Assembly (NCBI GenBank): GCA_964578345.1 | Contig: CAZOCP010000013.1 | Coordinates: 1 to 20,020 of the forward strand | Direction: 5' to 3' | Source: VGKP01 sp964578345 | GTDB lineage: Archaea; Nanobdellota; Nanobdellia; Pacearchaeales; GW2011-AR1 | Length of the DNA: 20,020 nt | Shown: piece by piece, positions 13,673 through 20,020 of the stretch | How positions within the stretch are numbered: position 1 is the first letter of the stretch | Layout of the letters: every line of letters starts with the position of its first letter | The notes under the pieces: model-generated | Seen by the model: the letters and a program-made list of their open reading frames with translations, nothing else | Databases searched by the model: none | What the model was told of the DNA's origin: nothing | Made by a program: the position numbers and the translations under genes

Positions 13673-13819
13673 ACTCCTGTTTTTTCTTGAAAGCGGAATA
13701 GCTCCAGATCCCTTAAACCCCTCATAGATCTCATCGGTTAAAGTGATTGCACTAGACACTCTTTCTTGTGAAGGGCTGATAAGTCCTAAGGCCTTTCTTC
13801 CATCTTCAGTTATTCCTGT
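13637..13819 (-). pseudogene. Possible C-terminal remnant of an unknown gene
   Basis: On the minus strand 61 codons are open between a TAA (13820-13822) and a TGA (13634-13636). Most of it lies in the gap after nrdJ and reads like protein (GITEDGRKALGLISPSQERV, then ITLTDEIYEGFKGSGAIPLS), but there is no ATG and the last codons overlap nrdJ. I do not recognise the family. It may be the tail of a deleted gene or a chance open frame. Confidence 0.3.
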
Positions 13820-13885
13820 TTAAGCGAAATTACCTCGTAAATACAAAAAGAAATTTGTTTTCCCACCCAATAGAAGAAATTGTTA

Positions 13886-14164
13886 TCAAACAAAACTTAG
13901 TGCGCCGCCTATCCCCAAACCGATAATTAACATCACTACGATACTAATTAGGGAAAACAGAATACCTAAAATAGCAAACCACATTCCTTCAAGGTTGTTT
14001 CTTTTAATGATAAAGATTGAAACAATTCCTAAAATCAAACCTATTGGTCCGCTAAGAATCATTAAAAGCGAGATTATTGTACCTACCTGAGCATTCCACA
14101 GAGGCAGGGAAATAAGGGAAATCAGCCCAAGAATAAAACTGATAATTGCCAATTTACTTTTCAT
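13886..14164 (-). CDS. Small multi-pass membrane protein (DUF4190-like)
   Basis: A 92-aa very hydrophobic protein with three predicted membrane helices (about residues 5-22, 28-53 and 61-88) separated by short loops and a KRNN turn. Glycine-spaced patterns such as LILGIVSIFIIKRN and WFAILGILFSLISIV resemble the DUF4190 group of small membrane proteins, whose function is unknown. A TATA box on the minus strand lies 25-26 bases before ATG 14164, so it is probably transcribed alone and leaderless. It diverges from the 14290 operon. Confidence 0.75.
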   Translation of the reverse strand: MKSKLAIISFILGLISLISLPLWNAQVGTIISLLMILSGPIGLILGIVSIFIIKRNNLEGMWFAILGILFSLISIVVMLIIGLGIGGALSFV

Positions 14165-14185
14165 AAAGTTATAAACTGTAGGGCA

Positions 14186-14193
14186 TATATAAA
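14186..14193 (-). promoter_or_regulatory. TATA box of the 13886-14164 gene
   Basis: TTTATATA on the minus strand is centred 25-26 bases before ATG 14164. Confidence 0.7.
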
Positions 14194-14260
14194 GCTTTCA
14201 TCTTGTTTGACTTATCAAATAGAATAAATTCTTACCATAGAGCCACCTCTAAAACAAACA

Positions 14261-14268
14261 TTTTTAAA
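14261..14268 (+). promoter_or_regulatory. TATA box of the 14290-16620 operon
   Basis: TTTTTAAA is centred 25-26 bases before ATG 14290, predicting a leaderless first gene and ruling against the longer in-frame start at 14203. Confidence 0.7.
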
Positions 14269-14289
14269 TTAGTTATTGGTTACAGGTCT

Positions 14290-14730
14290 ATGGGAAAGAA
14301 GTTAATTTTTTCTGCTATTTTAATCTTAGTCTTAATTTTGGGAGGTTATTTTATTTATGCGAATTTCTATGGAGAAGCAAAACCCATAAAAATAAATTCT
14401 CTCGAGATTAAAGATGTTTATAGGAATTGCGAAAAAAATGGAGATAACTTTAGAGATATTACTCTTCAGACGACTGTTGATATTGAAGTAAAAAAGAGTG
14501 CGAAATATTCAAAAACTGTTCTTGGAAGGGACTGCACCCTTACACTTAATTCAGGAGTTGTGGAAGGTTTCTCGTTAAACAAGATTCCAACACCAAATCC
14601 TTATGTCGAGGGAATTGAGAGTTCAGGATTGCATATTGTAACTGGAGGAGAATTAACAGGAGACAAATCTGGAACATTAACTTTTTGTTGCCAAGATGAA
14701 TGTGATACTTTTAATGTCAATGCTTGTTAA
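14290..14730 (+). CDS. Anchored extracytoplasmic protein, first gene of the second M64 operon
   Basis: A 146-aa protein with an N-terminal signal anchor (MGKKLIFSAILILVLILGGY) and a beta-rich outer domain carrying five cysteines, three of them near the C-terminus (FCCQDEC) plus a terminal cysteine; disulfide bonds are likely outside the cell. I do not recognise the domain. The start at 14290 fits the TATA box; the frame is open further up to 14203, but that part lies upstream of the promoter. It ends nine bases before the M64-type peptidase gene and is surely cotranscribed with it, so it may be a partner, inhibitor or substrate-binding protein; this is inferred from position only. Confidence 0.8.
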   Translation: MGKKLIFSAILILVLILGGYFIYANFYGEAKPIKINSLEIKDVYRNCEKNGDNFRDITLQTTVDIEVKKSAKYSKTVLGRDCTLTLNSGVVEGFSLNKIPTPNPYVEGIESSGLHIVTGGELTGDKSGTLTFCCQDECDTFNVNAC

Positions 14731-14739
14731 GATTATAAA

Positions 14740-16461
14740 ATGAAAGAAAGAATTTTCGGAATAATTTTGGTTTCAATAGTTATTTTTTTGTTATTAATAA
14801 ATTTAGCTTCTGCAGGGTTAGGAGCTTTTGATGGTGTAGTAGAAGTCAATAAGGTTATGCCCAATCATCCAAATTACTTGGAGATTTCACAGCAATATCC
14901 TATCTTCTCTTCTGAATTGTACGAAGTAACTTATCACATAAAAACAGGATGGAATTTTTTACCTTATCCAATTTTAAATGGAAGAGATGCTGTAACTGGT
15001 AAAGCAACTTGCTGGAAACAAGATGACCAAAGAGGAAATATTCAAGCAACAAATTTAAATTATGTTTATATGTATGAACCAAACGCTTCAATTTTGCCAG
15101 ATAATCATATTGATTACTATGTGGGGGGCAGAATAGAAGATTGGAGTTCTTCTCCTCTCTCAGATTATCAAAAGTCTATTTGGTCTATTTCTGAACCAAA
15201 CAAACAAAATTCCTTGCCCGTAAACTGGGTTTATTCTTCAGAAAATTGTGATTTTTTATTTTATACGTATTGGTTAGACTCCCAAAATTATAAGGAAACT
15301 TCTGACGCATTAAGAGCAGGAACTATTCCTTGTACAGAAGATTATTGTCCTTTGAGATTAGAAGAGGGTTGGCAAGTTGTTCTTCAATTATTCCCGGGTT
15401 TCTCGTGGGAAGAAATTAAAGGAGATTGTATAATTGAAAAAGTTAATTTTTGGGATTCGACAGCACAAGTTTATGCTTTAACGGATTCAGACTCTTCTTC
15501 GTATCTCGAAGGATTTATGTCTCAAGAGATCGGGGTTGAAGATTATTTTAAACCCATTTTGATGAAAATAAATAAAACTTGCACACTCGGAAAAGTAAAT
15601 AACTATGCTTGCGAGAAAGTAGTATATAGTGGAAATTCTGATGATAAGATTGATTTAATTTATATTCCAGATAGTTACAACAATAATGGTCTTTGGATTC
15701 AAGATGTCGAAGCTTTCAATGAAAAATTCTTCGATGTCGAACCCATGAAAGAGTATAAGAATAAATTTAATATATGGAGGGTAGATTTACCAGACAATTA
15801 TAGTTTTGATAGAAACTCTGGAGATTCTTATTTGACTGGAAACGCACAAAATAAAGTTAAATCTATTGCCAGAGATTGTGTTGATTTAGATGTCTCAGAC
15901 GATACTGCGATCGTAATAAACAAAAACCTTGATTTTGGTGCAGAAGGAGGAGATATAATTGACTTGGGAAGAACAAGGGAATTTAATGGTAAAGAAAATT
16001 TGGCTTGGCCAACACTAATCCATGAATTTGGTCATTTTATTGCAAATTTAGGAGATGAATATGAAAATACGGGAAGTTTATTTGATATGTCTGAAAGACC
16101 TAATGTAGACCTAGAGGGATGTCCTAAGTGGTGTTCTGGCGTTCTCAATCAAACAGTTTATTATGACGATGCTCCTGGTAATGTTTATTTAGACTATATC
16201 AATTTTAAAGAATGCCTTTACAATGCCACCAACAATTTAACAAGGGATTATACCTATGGTTCTTGCAATTATCCTTGGTATATGACGGAAGTTAATTTTG
16301 GAACGGGTTGTTTGGAAAGCACAGGATGTTATTGGAATGCAAAGAGTTTGATATCCTTTAGGTCATCTAGAGAGAGTATTATGCGACATCCAGACACTGA
16401 ATTTGAATTTAATTTAATTAGTAAAGAAGCAATCATAAGTAAACTAAATACATTAAACTAA
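14740..16461 (+). CDS. Second secreted metallopeptidase, M64-like
   Basis: A 573-aa exported protein with an N-terminal signal peptide (residues ~4-25, ending near LASAG). The region up to about residue 290 is rich in aromatic residues and cysteines and looks like a secreted binding or pro-domain (YHIKTGWNFLPYPILNG). The peptidase domain begins near IDLIYIPDSYNN (~residue 305) and has the active site HEFGHFIANLGDEY (His428, Glu429, His432, then DE at 439-440). This is the same motif type as the protein encoded at 5425-7839, but the rest differs: no fibronectin type III domain is apparent, and overall similarity looks low. The operon partner upstream and the 51-aa membrane protein downstream suggest a surface protease module. 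The substrate is unknown. Confidence 0.85.
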   Translation: MKERIFGIILVSIVIFLLLINLASAGLGAFDGVVEVNKVMPNHPNYLEISQQYPIFSSELYEVTYHIKTGWNFLPYPILNGRDAVTGKATCWKQDDQRGNIQATNLNYVYMYEPNASILPDNHIDYYVGGRIEDWSSSPLSDYQKSIWSISEPNKQNSLPVNWVYSSENCDFLFYTYWLDSQNYKETSDALRAGTIPCTEDYCPLRLEEGWQVVLQLFPGFSWEEIKGDCIIEKVNFWDSTAQVYALTDSDSSSYLEGFMSQEIGVEDYFKPILMKINKTCTLGKVNNYACEKVVYSGNSDDKIDLIYIPDSYNNNGLWIQDVEAFNEKFFDVEPMKEYKNKFNIWRVDLPDNYSFDRNSGDSYLTGNAQNKVKSIARDCVDLDVSDDTAIVINKNLDFGAEGGDIIDLGRTREFNGKENLAWPTLIHEFGHFIANLGDEYENTGSLFDMSERPNVDLEGCPKWCSGVLNQTVYYDDAPGNVYLDYINFKECLYNATNNLTRDYTYGSCNYPWYMTEVNFGTGCLESTGCYWNAKSLISFRSSRESIMRHPDTEFEFNLISKEAIISKLNTLN

Positions 16462-16464
16462 AAA

Positions 16465-16620
16465 ATGATGGAAAATAAAAAAGGTTCAGCTTGGATATGG
16501 GTTTTGATAGTCTTAATCTTATTAGCAGTCGGTGTTGGAATCTATTTTTGGCTAACTGGAGATTCTTCTATCACCGATGGTGGAAGTTCTATACCTCTCC
16601 CCCCAAAATTGCCTAACTAA
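16465..16620 (+). CDS. 51-aa single-pass membrane protein
   Basis: A short frame beginning MMENKKGSAWIWVLIVLILL starts three bases after the peptidase stop. It has one membrane helix (about residues 9-30), a basic N-terminus that should stay inside, and a short acidic, serine-, glycine- and proline-rich outer tail ending in PPKLPN. The tail is too short for an enzyme. Position as the last gene of the operon supports it being real; it may anchor or assist the secreted peptidase. ATG 16468 is an alternative start. Confidence 0.7.
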   Translation: MMENKKGSAWIWVLIVLILLAVGVGIYFWLTGDSSITDGGSSIPLPPKLPN

Positions 16621-17115
16621 TCTTAATAACAAAGTTGCCCTCCTCTAAACTCTTCTTTTAGAAAAAGAAGCAAAAAACCAGTCAGCCCCACGAACGAAAA
16701 AATGCGTGCCAGATTCTAACTTCCCACCCAACAACTTCTAAATGGATTAAAATAGCTTAGAAATTACACTCAAGAGCAAATCTTGTGAGTTTTAACTACT
16801 CTTGGTTCTTAGTTCACAGCAAGAGGTTGCTATGCAATTCGCCTAATCACTATTGAACGGCAACTGCTTCATTTTTTAACAAAAATGTTTTGCTTCGTGC
16901 AAAACCAGCAGGTTGACCCAAGGTTTGTCTTATTCTTATTCATTGATGGACAAATTCTTCGTTCAACTTGTAAGATTAAACGCAGTTGTTAATTTTCCTT
17001 TTGAGTTATTTTTATTATAAAAATAATTCTGATTTGCTCCTACGCTACGTTTAAACTTTCTCCACAAACAAACACACTTCGTTCCTCGCGTCTAATCTAC
17101 CTTGATTATCTACAG
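16621..17115. other. Gene-free gap of about 500 bases
   Basis: No convincing reading frame or RNA gene was seen on either strand. It contains a weak inverted repeat CTTCTTTT/AAAAGAAG (about 16652-16670) and a perfect 21-base AT palindrome at 17006-17026 (arms TTATTTTTAT/ATAAAAATAA), which could end transcription from both converging sides. The hairpin repeat family is absent here. Confidence 0.5.
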
Positions 17116-17331
17116 TCAAAACCATTTTAATCTCATCAGAAGCCCGCTTGCCCCATAGATAGCCAAATCACTTGTATCTGCATAAATATCTCCGAACTGT
17201 CTAATTATTCCTTCTCTATTCTGCATAAATCCAACTACGGGCAGAGGAACAATTCCTTGCGCTAACATTAAAGACATTTGGTCGATATTCCTGCCAGTAT
17301 ATACTTTAAATTGTGTTGCTGTCTTTGTCAT
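17116..17331 (-). CDS. Unknown 71-aa protein
   Basis: I do not recognise this small protein. It begins MTKTATQFKVYTGRNIDQMS, contains a hydrophobic GIVPLPVVGFM stretch and ends in the moderately hydrophobic YGASGLLMRLKWF. It shows no signal peptide, cysteine or DNA-binding motif. A TATA box (minus strand, 17353-17360) lies 25-26 bases before the ATG, the same spacing as the other leaderless genes in this window, which is the main reason to accept it. It stands alone, diverging from the NAD kinase gene. Confidence 0.6.
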   Translation of the reverse strand: MTKTATQFKVYTGRNIDQMSLMLAQGIVPLPVVGFMQNREGIIRQFGDIYADTSDLAIYGASGLLMRLKWF

Positions 17332-17352
17332 ATTTATTCTAAGAATATGAGG

Positions 17353-17360
17353 TTTATAAA
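17353..17360 (-). promoter_or_regulatory. TATA box of the 71-aa gene
   Basis: The minus-strand TTTATAAA is centred 25-26 bases before ATG 17331. Confidence 0.65.
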
Positions 17361-17488
17361 CTTTTTTATTGTGCTATTACTACGTAATTACAATTTGATA
17401 ATTTTGATTAGGATGCCCTTGCTCATCTTAATAAGAATAATGCTAAATTGAACTTTCTTAAACATCATATATTAAGAAATACTTAAAA

Positions 17489-17496
17489 TATATAAA
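17489..17496 (+). promoter_or_regulatory. TATA box of the NAD kinase gene
   Basis: TATATAAA is centred about 28 bases before ATG 17521, fitting a leaderless mRNA. A second AT-rich box just before the ATG is too close to serve as the TATA box. Confidence 0.6.
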
Positions 17497-17520
17497 TCAT
17501 CCAAAATAACAATTTATAAA

Positions 17521-18414
17521 ATGAAACCTAAAGAGATATTAATAGTCCCAAAGTTAACAAAATTTGAGTGGGACCTAAAAAGGTTGAATCTTACTGAATC
17601 TGAGCTTTCAGAATTCTATAAAAAAGAAAGAGTGAATGCAGATAAAATAATTGAGAGTCATCAAAGACAGAAACAGAGTTTGAAAAAGATAAAAGATTTG
17701 CTTAAAGATTCTGATATTATAGAAAGAGATAAGATAACAAGAGATATAATAAAAAAATATGAATTAATAATCTCTTTTGGAGGAGATAATCACTTTCAAT
17801 ACGTCTCTCATTTCTTAGAAGATGTTCCTTTATTAGGTATAAACTCAGACCCGGAAAGAAGCGAGGGGGCTTTAACTTCCATGAATACAGATGAACTAGA
17901 GGCATTCTTGCCTTTAATTTTAGAAAAAAAGTTTAATATAGAGAAATGGACTAGACTCAAGATAAGTATAGATGGAAAAGAAATAGACGATCCGGCAATT
18001 TCAGAAATATACATCGGAGAAGAAAGGCGCTTCAATATGTCAAGACATGTCATAAAATTAAATGGTGCAACAGAAGAGCAGAAAGGTTCTGGGCTGATAA
18101 TAACGACAGGAACTGGCTCAACTGGATGGTATAATTCTGCTTCTCGCTATTTATTTCCAAACGGCAATCAATTTAACAAAAATGCAGATGAAGCGAGATT
18201 TATTTTGGCAGAGCCCTATAAAGGAAGACTTTCTTCGCTTATGAATATTCATGGAGAAATAAAAGACTCTCAGGAAATTGAAGTTATTTCTTTAAGCGAC
18301 ACCCAAGCATTTCTTTCTATAGATTCTCTAAAATTAATAAAATTAAGAGAAGGTGCTAAAATAAAGGTCAGGATTGGCAAGCCGTTGGCTGTTGTAAGAC
18401 TAAATAAAATATAA
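17521..18414 (+). CDS. NAD kinase, NADK2-like branch
   Basis: Phosphorylates NAD to NADP. The 297-aa protein has the NAD-kinase nucleotide loop as GGDN (residues 87-90), then LLGINSDPERSEG (104-116), SEIYIGEERR (161-170) and TTGTGSTGW (195-203), with a basic helical N-terminus. The DPERSEG and SE(V/I)(F/Y)IGE patterns resemble mitochondrial-type NADK2 and bacterial relatives more than the common archaeal/bacterial NadK. The usual GGDG reads GGDN here; the aspartate that acts in catalysis is kept, so activity is plausible. A gene-proximal TATA box implies a leaderless mRNA. It is followed by a hairpin with a T-rich tail (18446-18469) that may end transcription. Confidence 0.88.
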   Translation: MKPKEILIVPKLTKFEWDLKRLNLTESELSEFYKKERVNADKIIESHQRQKQSLKKIKDLLKDSDIIERDKITRDIIKKYELIISFGGDNHFQYVSHFLEDVPLLGINSDPERSEGALTSMNTDELEAFLPLILEKKFNIEKWTRLKISIDGKEIDDPAISEIYIGEERRFNMSRHVIKLNGATEEQKGSGLIITTGTGSTGWYNSASRYLFPNGNQFNKNADEARFILAEPYKGRLSSLMNIHGEIKDSQEIEVISLSDTQAFLSIDSLKLIKLREGAKIKVRIGKPLAVVRLNKI

Positions 18415-18445
18415 CCACTTCTACTATCAAAAGAAATGACGAGAA

Positions 18446-18489
18446 ACTACCAGGATCAGAGATGGTAGTCTCTGTTTAATTAGTTTTTA
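18446..18489 (+). terminator. Hairpin and T-rich tail after the NAD kinase gene
   Basis: ACTACCA (18446-18452) pairs with TGGTAGT (18463-18469), followed within 20 bases by TTTAATTAGTTTTT. It lies 32 bases after the stop codon. It is terminator-like, although archaeal termination depends mainly on the T-run. Confidence 0.4.
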
Positions 18490-18560
18490 GCTAATATTTC
18501 AACCTTCAGAACCAAATACATGCTTTCCCGTTTTTTACCTATCCAAAAGTCCATTTGTTA

Positions 18561-18618
18561 TACCTTAGCTTAAACCTCGAGGTTTAAGCCAAGGTACAAA
18601 CACAGAGGGTTTGGTGAT
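18561..18618 (+). repeat. Hairpin element 5, between converging genes
   Basis: A 36-base near-perfect palindrome (18561-18596, one mismatched pair, centre TCGA) contains GCTTAAACCTCGAGG, also found in elements 1a and 1b. It is followed by ACAAACACAGAGGGTTTGG, which is shared with element 4 (18586-18618 matches 10533-10565 with one difference). It lies between the NAD kinase and zinc-ribbon genes and might also act as a terminator. Confidence 0.8.
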
Positions 18619-18640
18619 GCCTTAGTTTTAATTTAGAAAG

Positions 18641-18850
18641 TTAAAACCTTCTAGGCTTTTTATGTTTAGGGTAGCACTCTTTGCAATAAACTGGTTTGCC
18701 TTCAGTTGGTTTGAAAGGCACTTCACAGTCTTGTTTGCAATCAGAGCATATTGCTTTATGCTTTTCTACTGGGCCTCTATCAAAGTTGTTCCTTCTAAAT
18801 CCGCCCCTATCGCCGCCAAAACTTCTATTATTTCCACCGAATTGATTCAT
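18641..18850 (-). CDS. Small zinc-ribbon protein (CxxC...CxxC)
   Basis: A 69-aa protein with a glycine-, arginine- and asparagine-rich N-terminus (MNQFGGNNRSFGGDRGGF) resembling RNA-binding RGG tails, and a C-terminal zinc-binding module CSDCKQDCEVPFKPTEGKP...YCKECY. This treble-cysteine module is common in small proteins of candidate-phylum bacteria and DPANN archaea; its function is not known. The RGG-like tail suggests nucleic-acid contact, which is inference. The start is firm: AGGAGG lies eight bases before ATG 18850, which overlaps the preceding stop as ATGA, so the two small genes are translated together. Confidence 0.8.
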   Translation of the reverse strand: MNQFGGNNRSFGGDRGGFRRNNFDRGPVEKHKAICSDCKQDCEVPFKPTEGKPVYCKECYPKHKKPRRF

Positions 18851-19044
18851 CTTTTAACCTCCTGGAATTTATTTAACATGTCTTCTTTATTGCATGATTG
18901 GCATTTATATAAACTATACGGTCTTCCTACAGATTTTCTTCCATGTGGAAAGTTTCTGCGTTTTATTAATTTTGCCTGTGCACCACATATACAAGAAATT
19001 AATCTTGCTATAGGATCTCTTCTGCGGAATCTTTGGTTGTTCAT
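18847..19044 (-). CDS. Small basic protein with two cysteine pairs
   Basis: A 65-aa, arginine- and lysine-rich protein with ISCICGAQAK near the middle and YKCQSCNKED toward the C-terminus, together able to bind one zinc ion. It is not recognised as a named family; the basic charge and zinc pairs suggest RNA or DNA binding. It overlaps the next zinc-ribbon gene by ATGA. No TATA box lies at leaderless distance; a minus-strand TTTAAAAA near 19130-19137 would leave a leader of roughly 60 bases. Confidence 0.7.
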   Translation of the reverse strand: MNNQRFRRRDPIARLISCICGAQAKLIKRRNFPHGRKSVGRPYSLYKCQSCNKEDMLNKFQEVKR

Positions 19045-19131
19045 GTTGTTTGATAAAATTAAGATGTAAGAAGAGAAATTTGATCTCTAATCTTTCGTCA
19101 AAACCTTAAGATATTTCTTATTTCTGTCTTT

Positions 19132-19408
19132 TTAAACATTTAGTTCTTGCGTATTGTTGCGTTGTTGGGACTCTTTATCCCTTGTTTGATTTCTATTCAG
19201 TTTTGGAAGCCAGCAGAATTTATTTGGTTTGGGTTGAATATAATGCTTTGGGCATTTATGCCAGAAGCACCCGTCAATAAAAACAACTATTTTCTTCTTA
19301 TAATTAATAAAATCAGGATTTCTAAAAGCTTTAGGCTGATAAATAAAGCCCATTGTTTTCTTCTTGTGTTTTTTCTGGCTTTATATTCTTACTTTTAATC
19401 CTGCTCAT
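19132..19408 (-). pseudogene. vsr: Broken very-short-patch repair endonuclease (Vsr)
   Basis: Vsr nicks DNA at T:G mismatches made by cytosine methylation. From ATG 19408 the frame opens with the Vsr-like start MSRIKSKNIKPEKTQEE. The next Vsr segment lies in another frame, from 19353 (GFIYQPKAFRNPDFINYKKK, VVFIDGCFWHKCPKHY, FCWLPKLNRNQTRDKE), which includes the family's catalytic-type Asp in NPDF and the GCFWH motif. The helix normally joining these parts (about 10-15 residues, roughly LRxxLxxxG) is missing. The frame stops after NTQELNV, before the usual GWxVLRxWE ending. No cytosine methylase gene is in the window. A sequencing indel could explain the frameshift, but not the lost ends. Confidence 0.7.
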
Positions 19409-19517
19409 ACAATAGCTTCTTTGTACCTTTGTAAGATTATCCATAAAAGCAGAAAGAAAACTGCGCATAAATTACTTTTCAAGTCCCTTTAAGGCAACAA
19501 TGCAAACAGGTAGAAAG

Positions 19518-19526
19518 TTTTATAAA
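19518..19526 (+). promoter_or_regulatory. TATA box of the RRM gene
   Basis: TTTTATAAA is preceded by AGAAAG. Expected transcription start is near 19548, giving a leader of about 50 bases, unlike the leaderless genes elsewhere in the window. Confidence 0.6.
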
Positions 19527-19597
19527 CCCTAAGTATTGAATAATCCTGAGAAAGATAAGCGATTGTATCAAATTGAAACTTACAAGGAACGGAAACG

Positions 19598-19924
19598 ATG
19601 AATAAGAAGTTGTATGTGGGGAATTTACCTTATAGTGTTGATAGCGAAAAACTAAAAGAACTTTTTCTAAAATATGGAGCAATTGAAGAAGCGATGGTAG
19701 TTATATTTAAAGATACAGGCAGATCTAAAGGCTTTGGTTTTGTAACATTTACAAATGATGCTGATGCTACTAAAGCAATTGAAGAAATGAACGGAAAAGA
19801 TGTTGACGGAAGATCTGTTGTGGTCAATGAAGCAACTCCATTCGATCCTGACAGAAATGATAGGAAGAAAAGCTTCTATGATAGAAAGCCTTCTAATAGG
19901 TTTAGGCCTAGAAGAGAATTCTAA
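19598..19924 (+). CDS. RRM-domain RNA-binding protein
   Basis: A 108-aa single-RRM protein that should bind single-stranded RNA. RNP2 is LYVGNLPY (residues 5-12) and RNP1 is KGFGFVTF (44-51), with the conserved aromatic residues on the RNA-facing sheet; AIEEMNGKDVDGRSVVVNEA completes the fold. The C-terminal 25 residues are rich in Arg, Lys, Asp and Phe (DRNDRKKSFYDRKPSNRFRP), like the short tails of bacterial (cyanobacterial-type) RRM proteins. Such proteins are uncommon in archaea and occur patchily, so transfer from bacteria is plausible. An SD-like AAGGAA lies about ten bases before the ATG, and the gene has a roughly 50-base leader, which could allow temperature or self-regulation; that is inference. 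Confidence 0.92.
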   Translation: MNKKLYVGNLPYSVDSEKLKELFLKYGAIEEAMVVIFKDTGRSKGFGFVTFTNDADATKAIEEMNGKDVDGRSVVVNEATPFDPDRNDRKKSFYDRKPSNRFRPRREF

Positions 19925-20020
19925 GTTTTATAGGAATTATGATTAATTTAATACTACGAAAATAAGAATAAATTTGATTAAGAATATTACATGGGGAGCA
20001 ATTATTTTTCTCGCATTTAG

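Noticed and set aside
19147..19398. Plus-strand hydrophobic 83-aa frame
   Set aside because: It is exactly antisense to the Vsr remnant and has no promoter or ribosome site.

Overview
The window looks like a chromosome segment of a small-genome archaeon, most likely of the DPANN type (Woesearchaeota/Pacearchaeota-like); that placement is inference. The reasons are archaeal-type ribosomal proteins uS12 and uS7, AT-rich compact genes, archaeal TATA boxes centred about 25-28 bases before many start codons (leaderless transcripts), Shine-Dalgarno sites before internal operon genes, and many bacterial-like accessory genes. No tRNA, rRNA, CRISPR array or transposase gene was recognised.

Layout. 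1-288: a block of nested hairpins, the first members of a repeat family that recurs through the window. 325-1747: operon uS12 - unknown 138-aa protein - uS7. 1740-3192 (minus): NDH-2/AIF-like FAD oxidoreductase and DoxX membrane protein. 3303-3857: LemA. 3934-4797 (minus): TrhO-type rhodanese tRNA hydroxylase. 4835-7839 (minus): a large secreted M64-type metallopeptidase and an anchored protein that appear to have been one gene before an 80-bp tandem duplication split them. 7840-8330: hairpin elements and a stub of a gene start. 8331-10262: XPD/DinG-like helicase. 10263-13672: a promoter, a structured leader, a hairpin element, an NrdR-like repressor shortened at both ends, and a class II (B12-dependent) ribonucleotide reductase overlapping it by ATGA. 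13886-14164 (minus): small membrane protein. 14290-16620: anchored protein, second M64-type peptidase and a 51-aa single-pass protein. 16621-17115: no gene seen. 17116-17331 (minus): unknown 71-aa protein. 17521-18414: NADK2-like NAD kinase. 18641-19044 (minus): two small zinc-ribbon proteins. 19132-19408 (minus): a broken Vsr mismatch endonuclease. 19598-19924: RRM RNA-binding protein.

The most unusual signal is the hairpin repeat family at 1-288, 7978-8134, 8223-8323 (inverted), 10506-10565 and 18561-18618. Copies share short conserved blocks (ACCTYRGCTT, GGTTTTC, TGACATAA), while the paired arms change together and so keep their base pairing. In one pair of copies the 3-nt loop of a hairpin is exactly inverted. 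One 45-bp block occurs twice in opposite orientation more than 8 kb apart. No transposase is nearby. Some copies lie at the damaged 5' ends of genes (nrdR, and a stub at 7923), which suggests mobility.

Functionally, the window mixes translation (uS12, uS7, TrhO), nucleotide and cofactor metabolism (NrdR/NrdJ, NAD kinase), membrane redox (NDH-2-like, DoxX), cell-surface proteolysis (two M64 proteins) and nucleic-acid handling (helicase, RRM protein, Vsr remnant).
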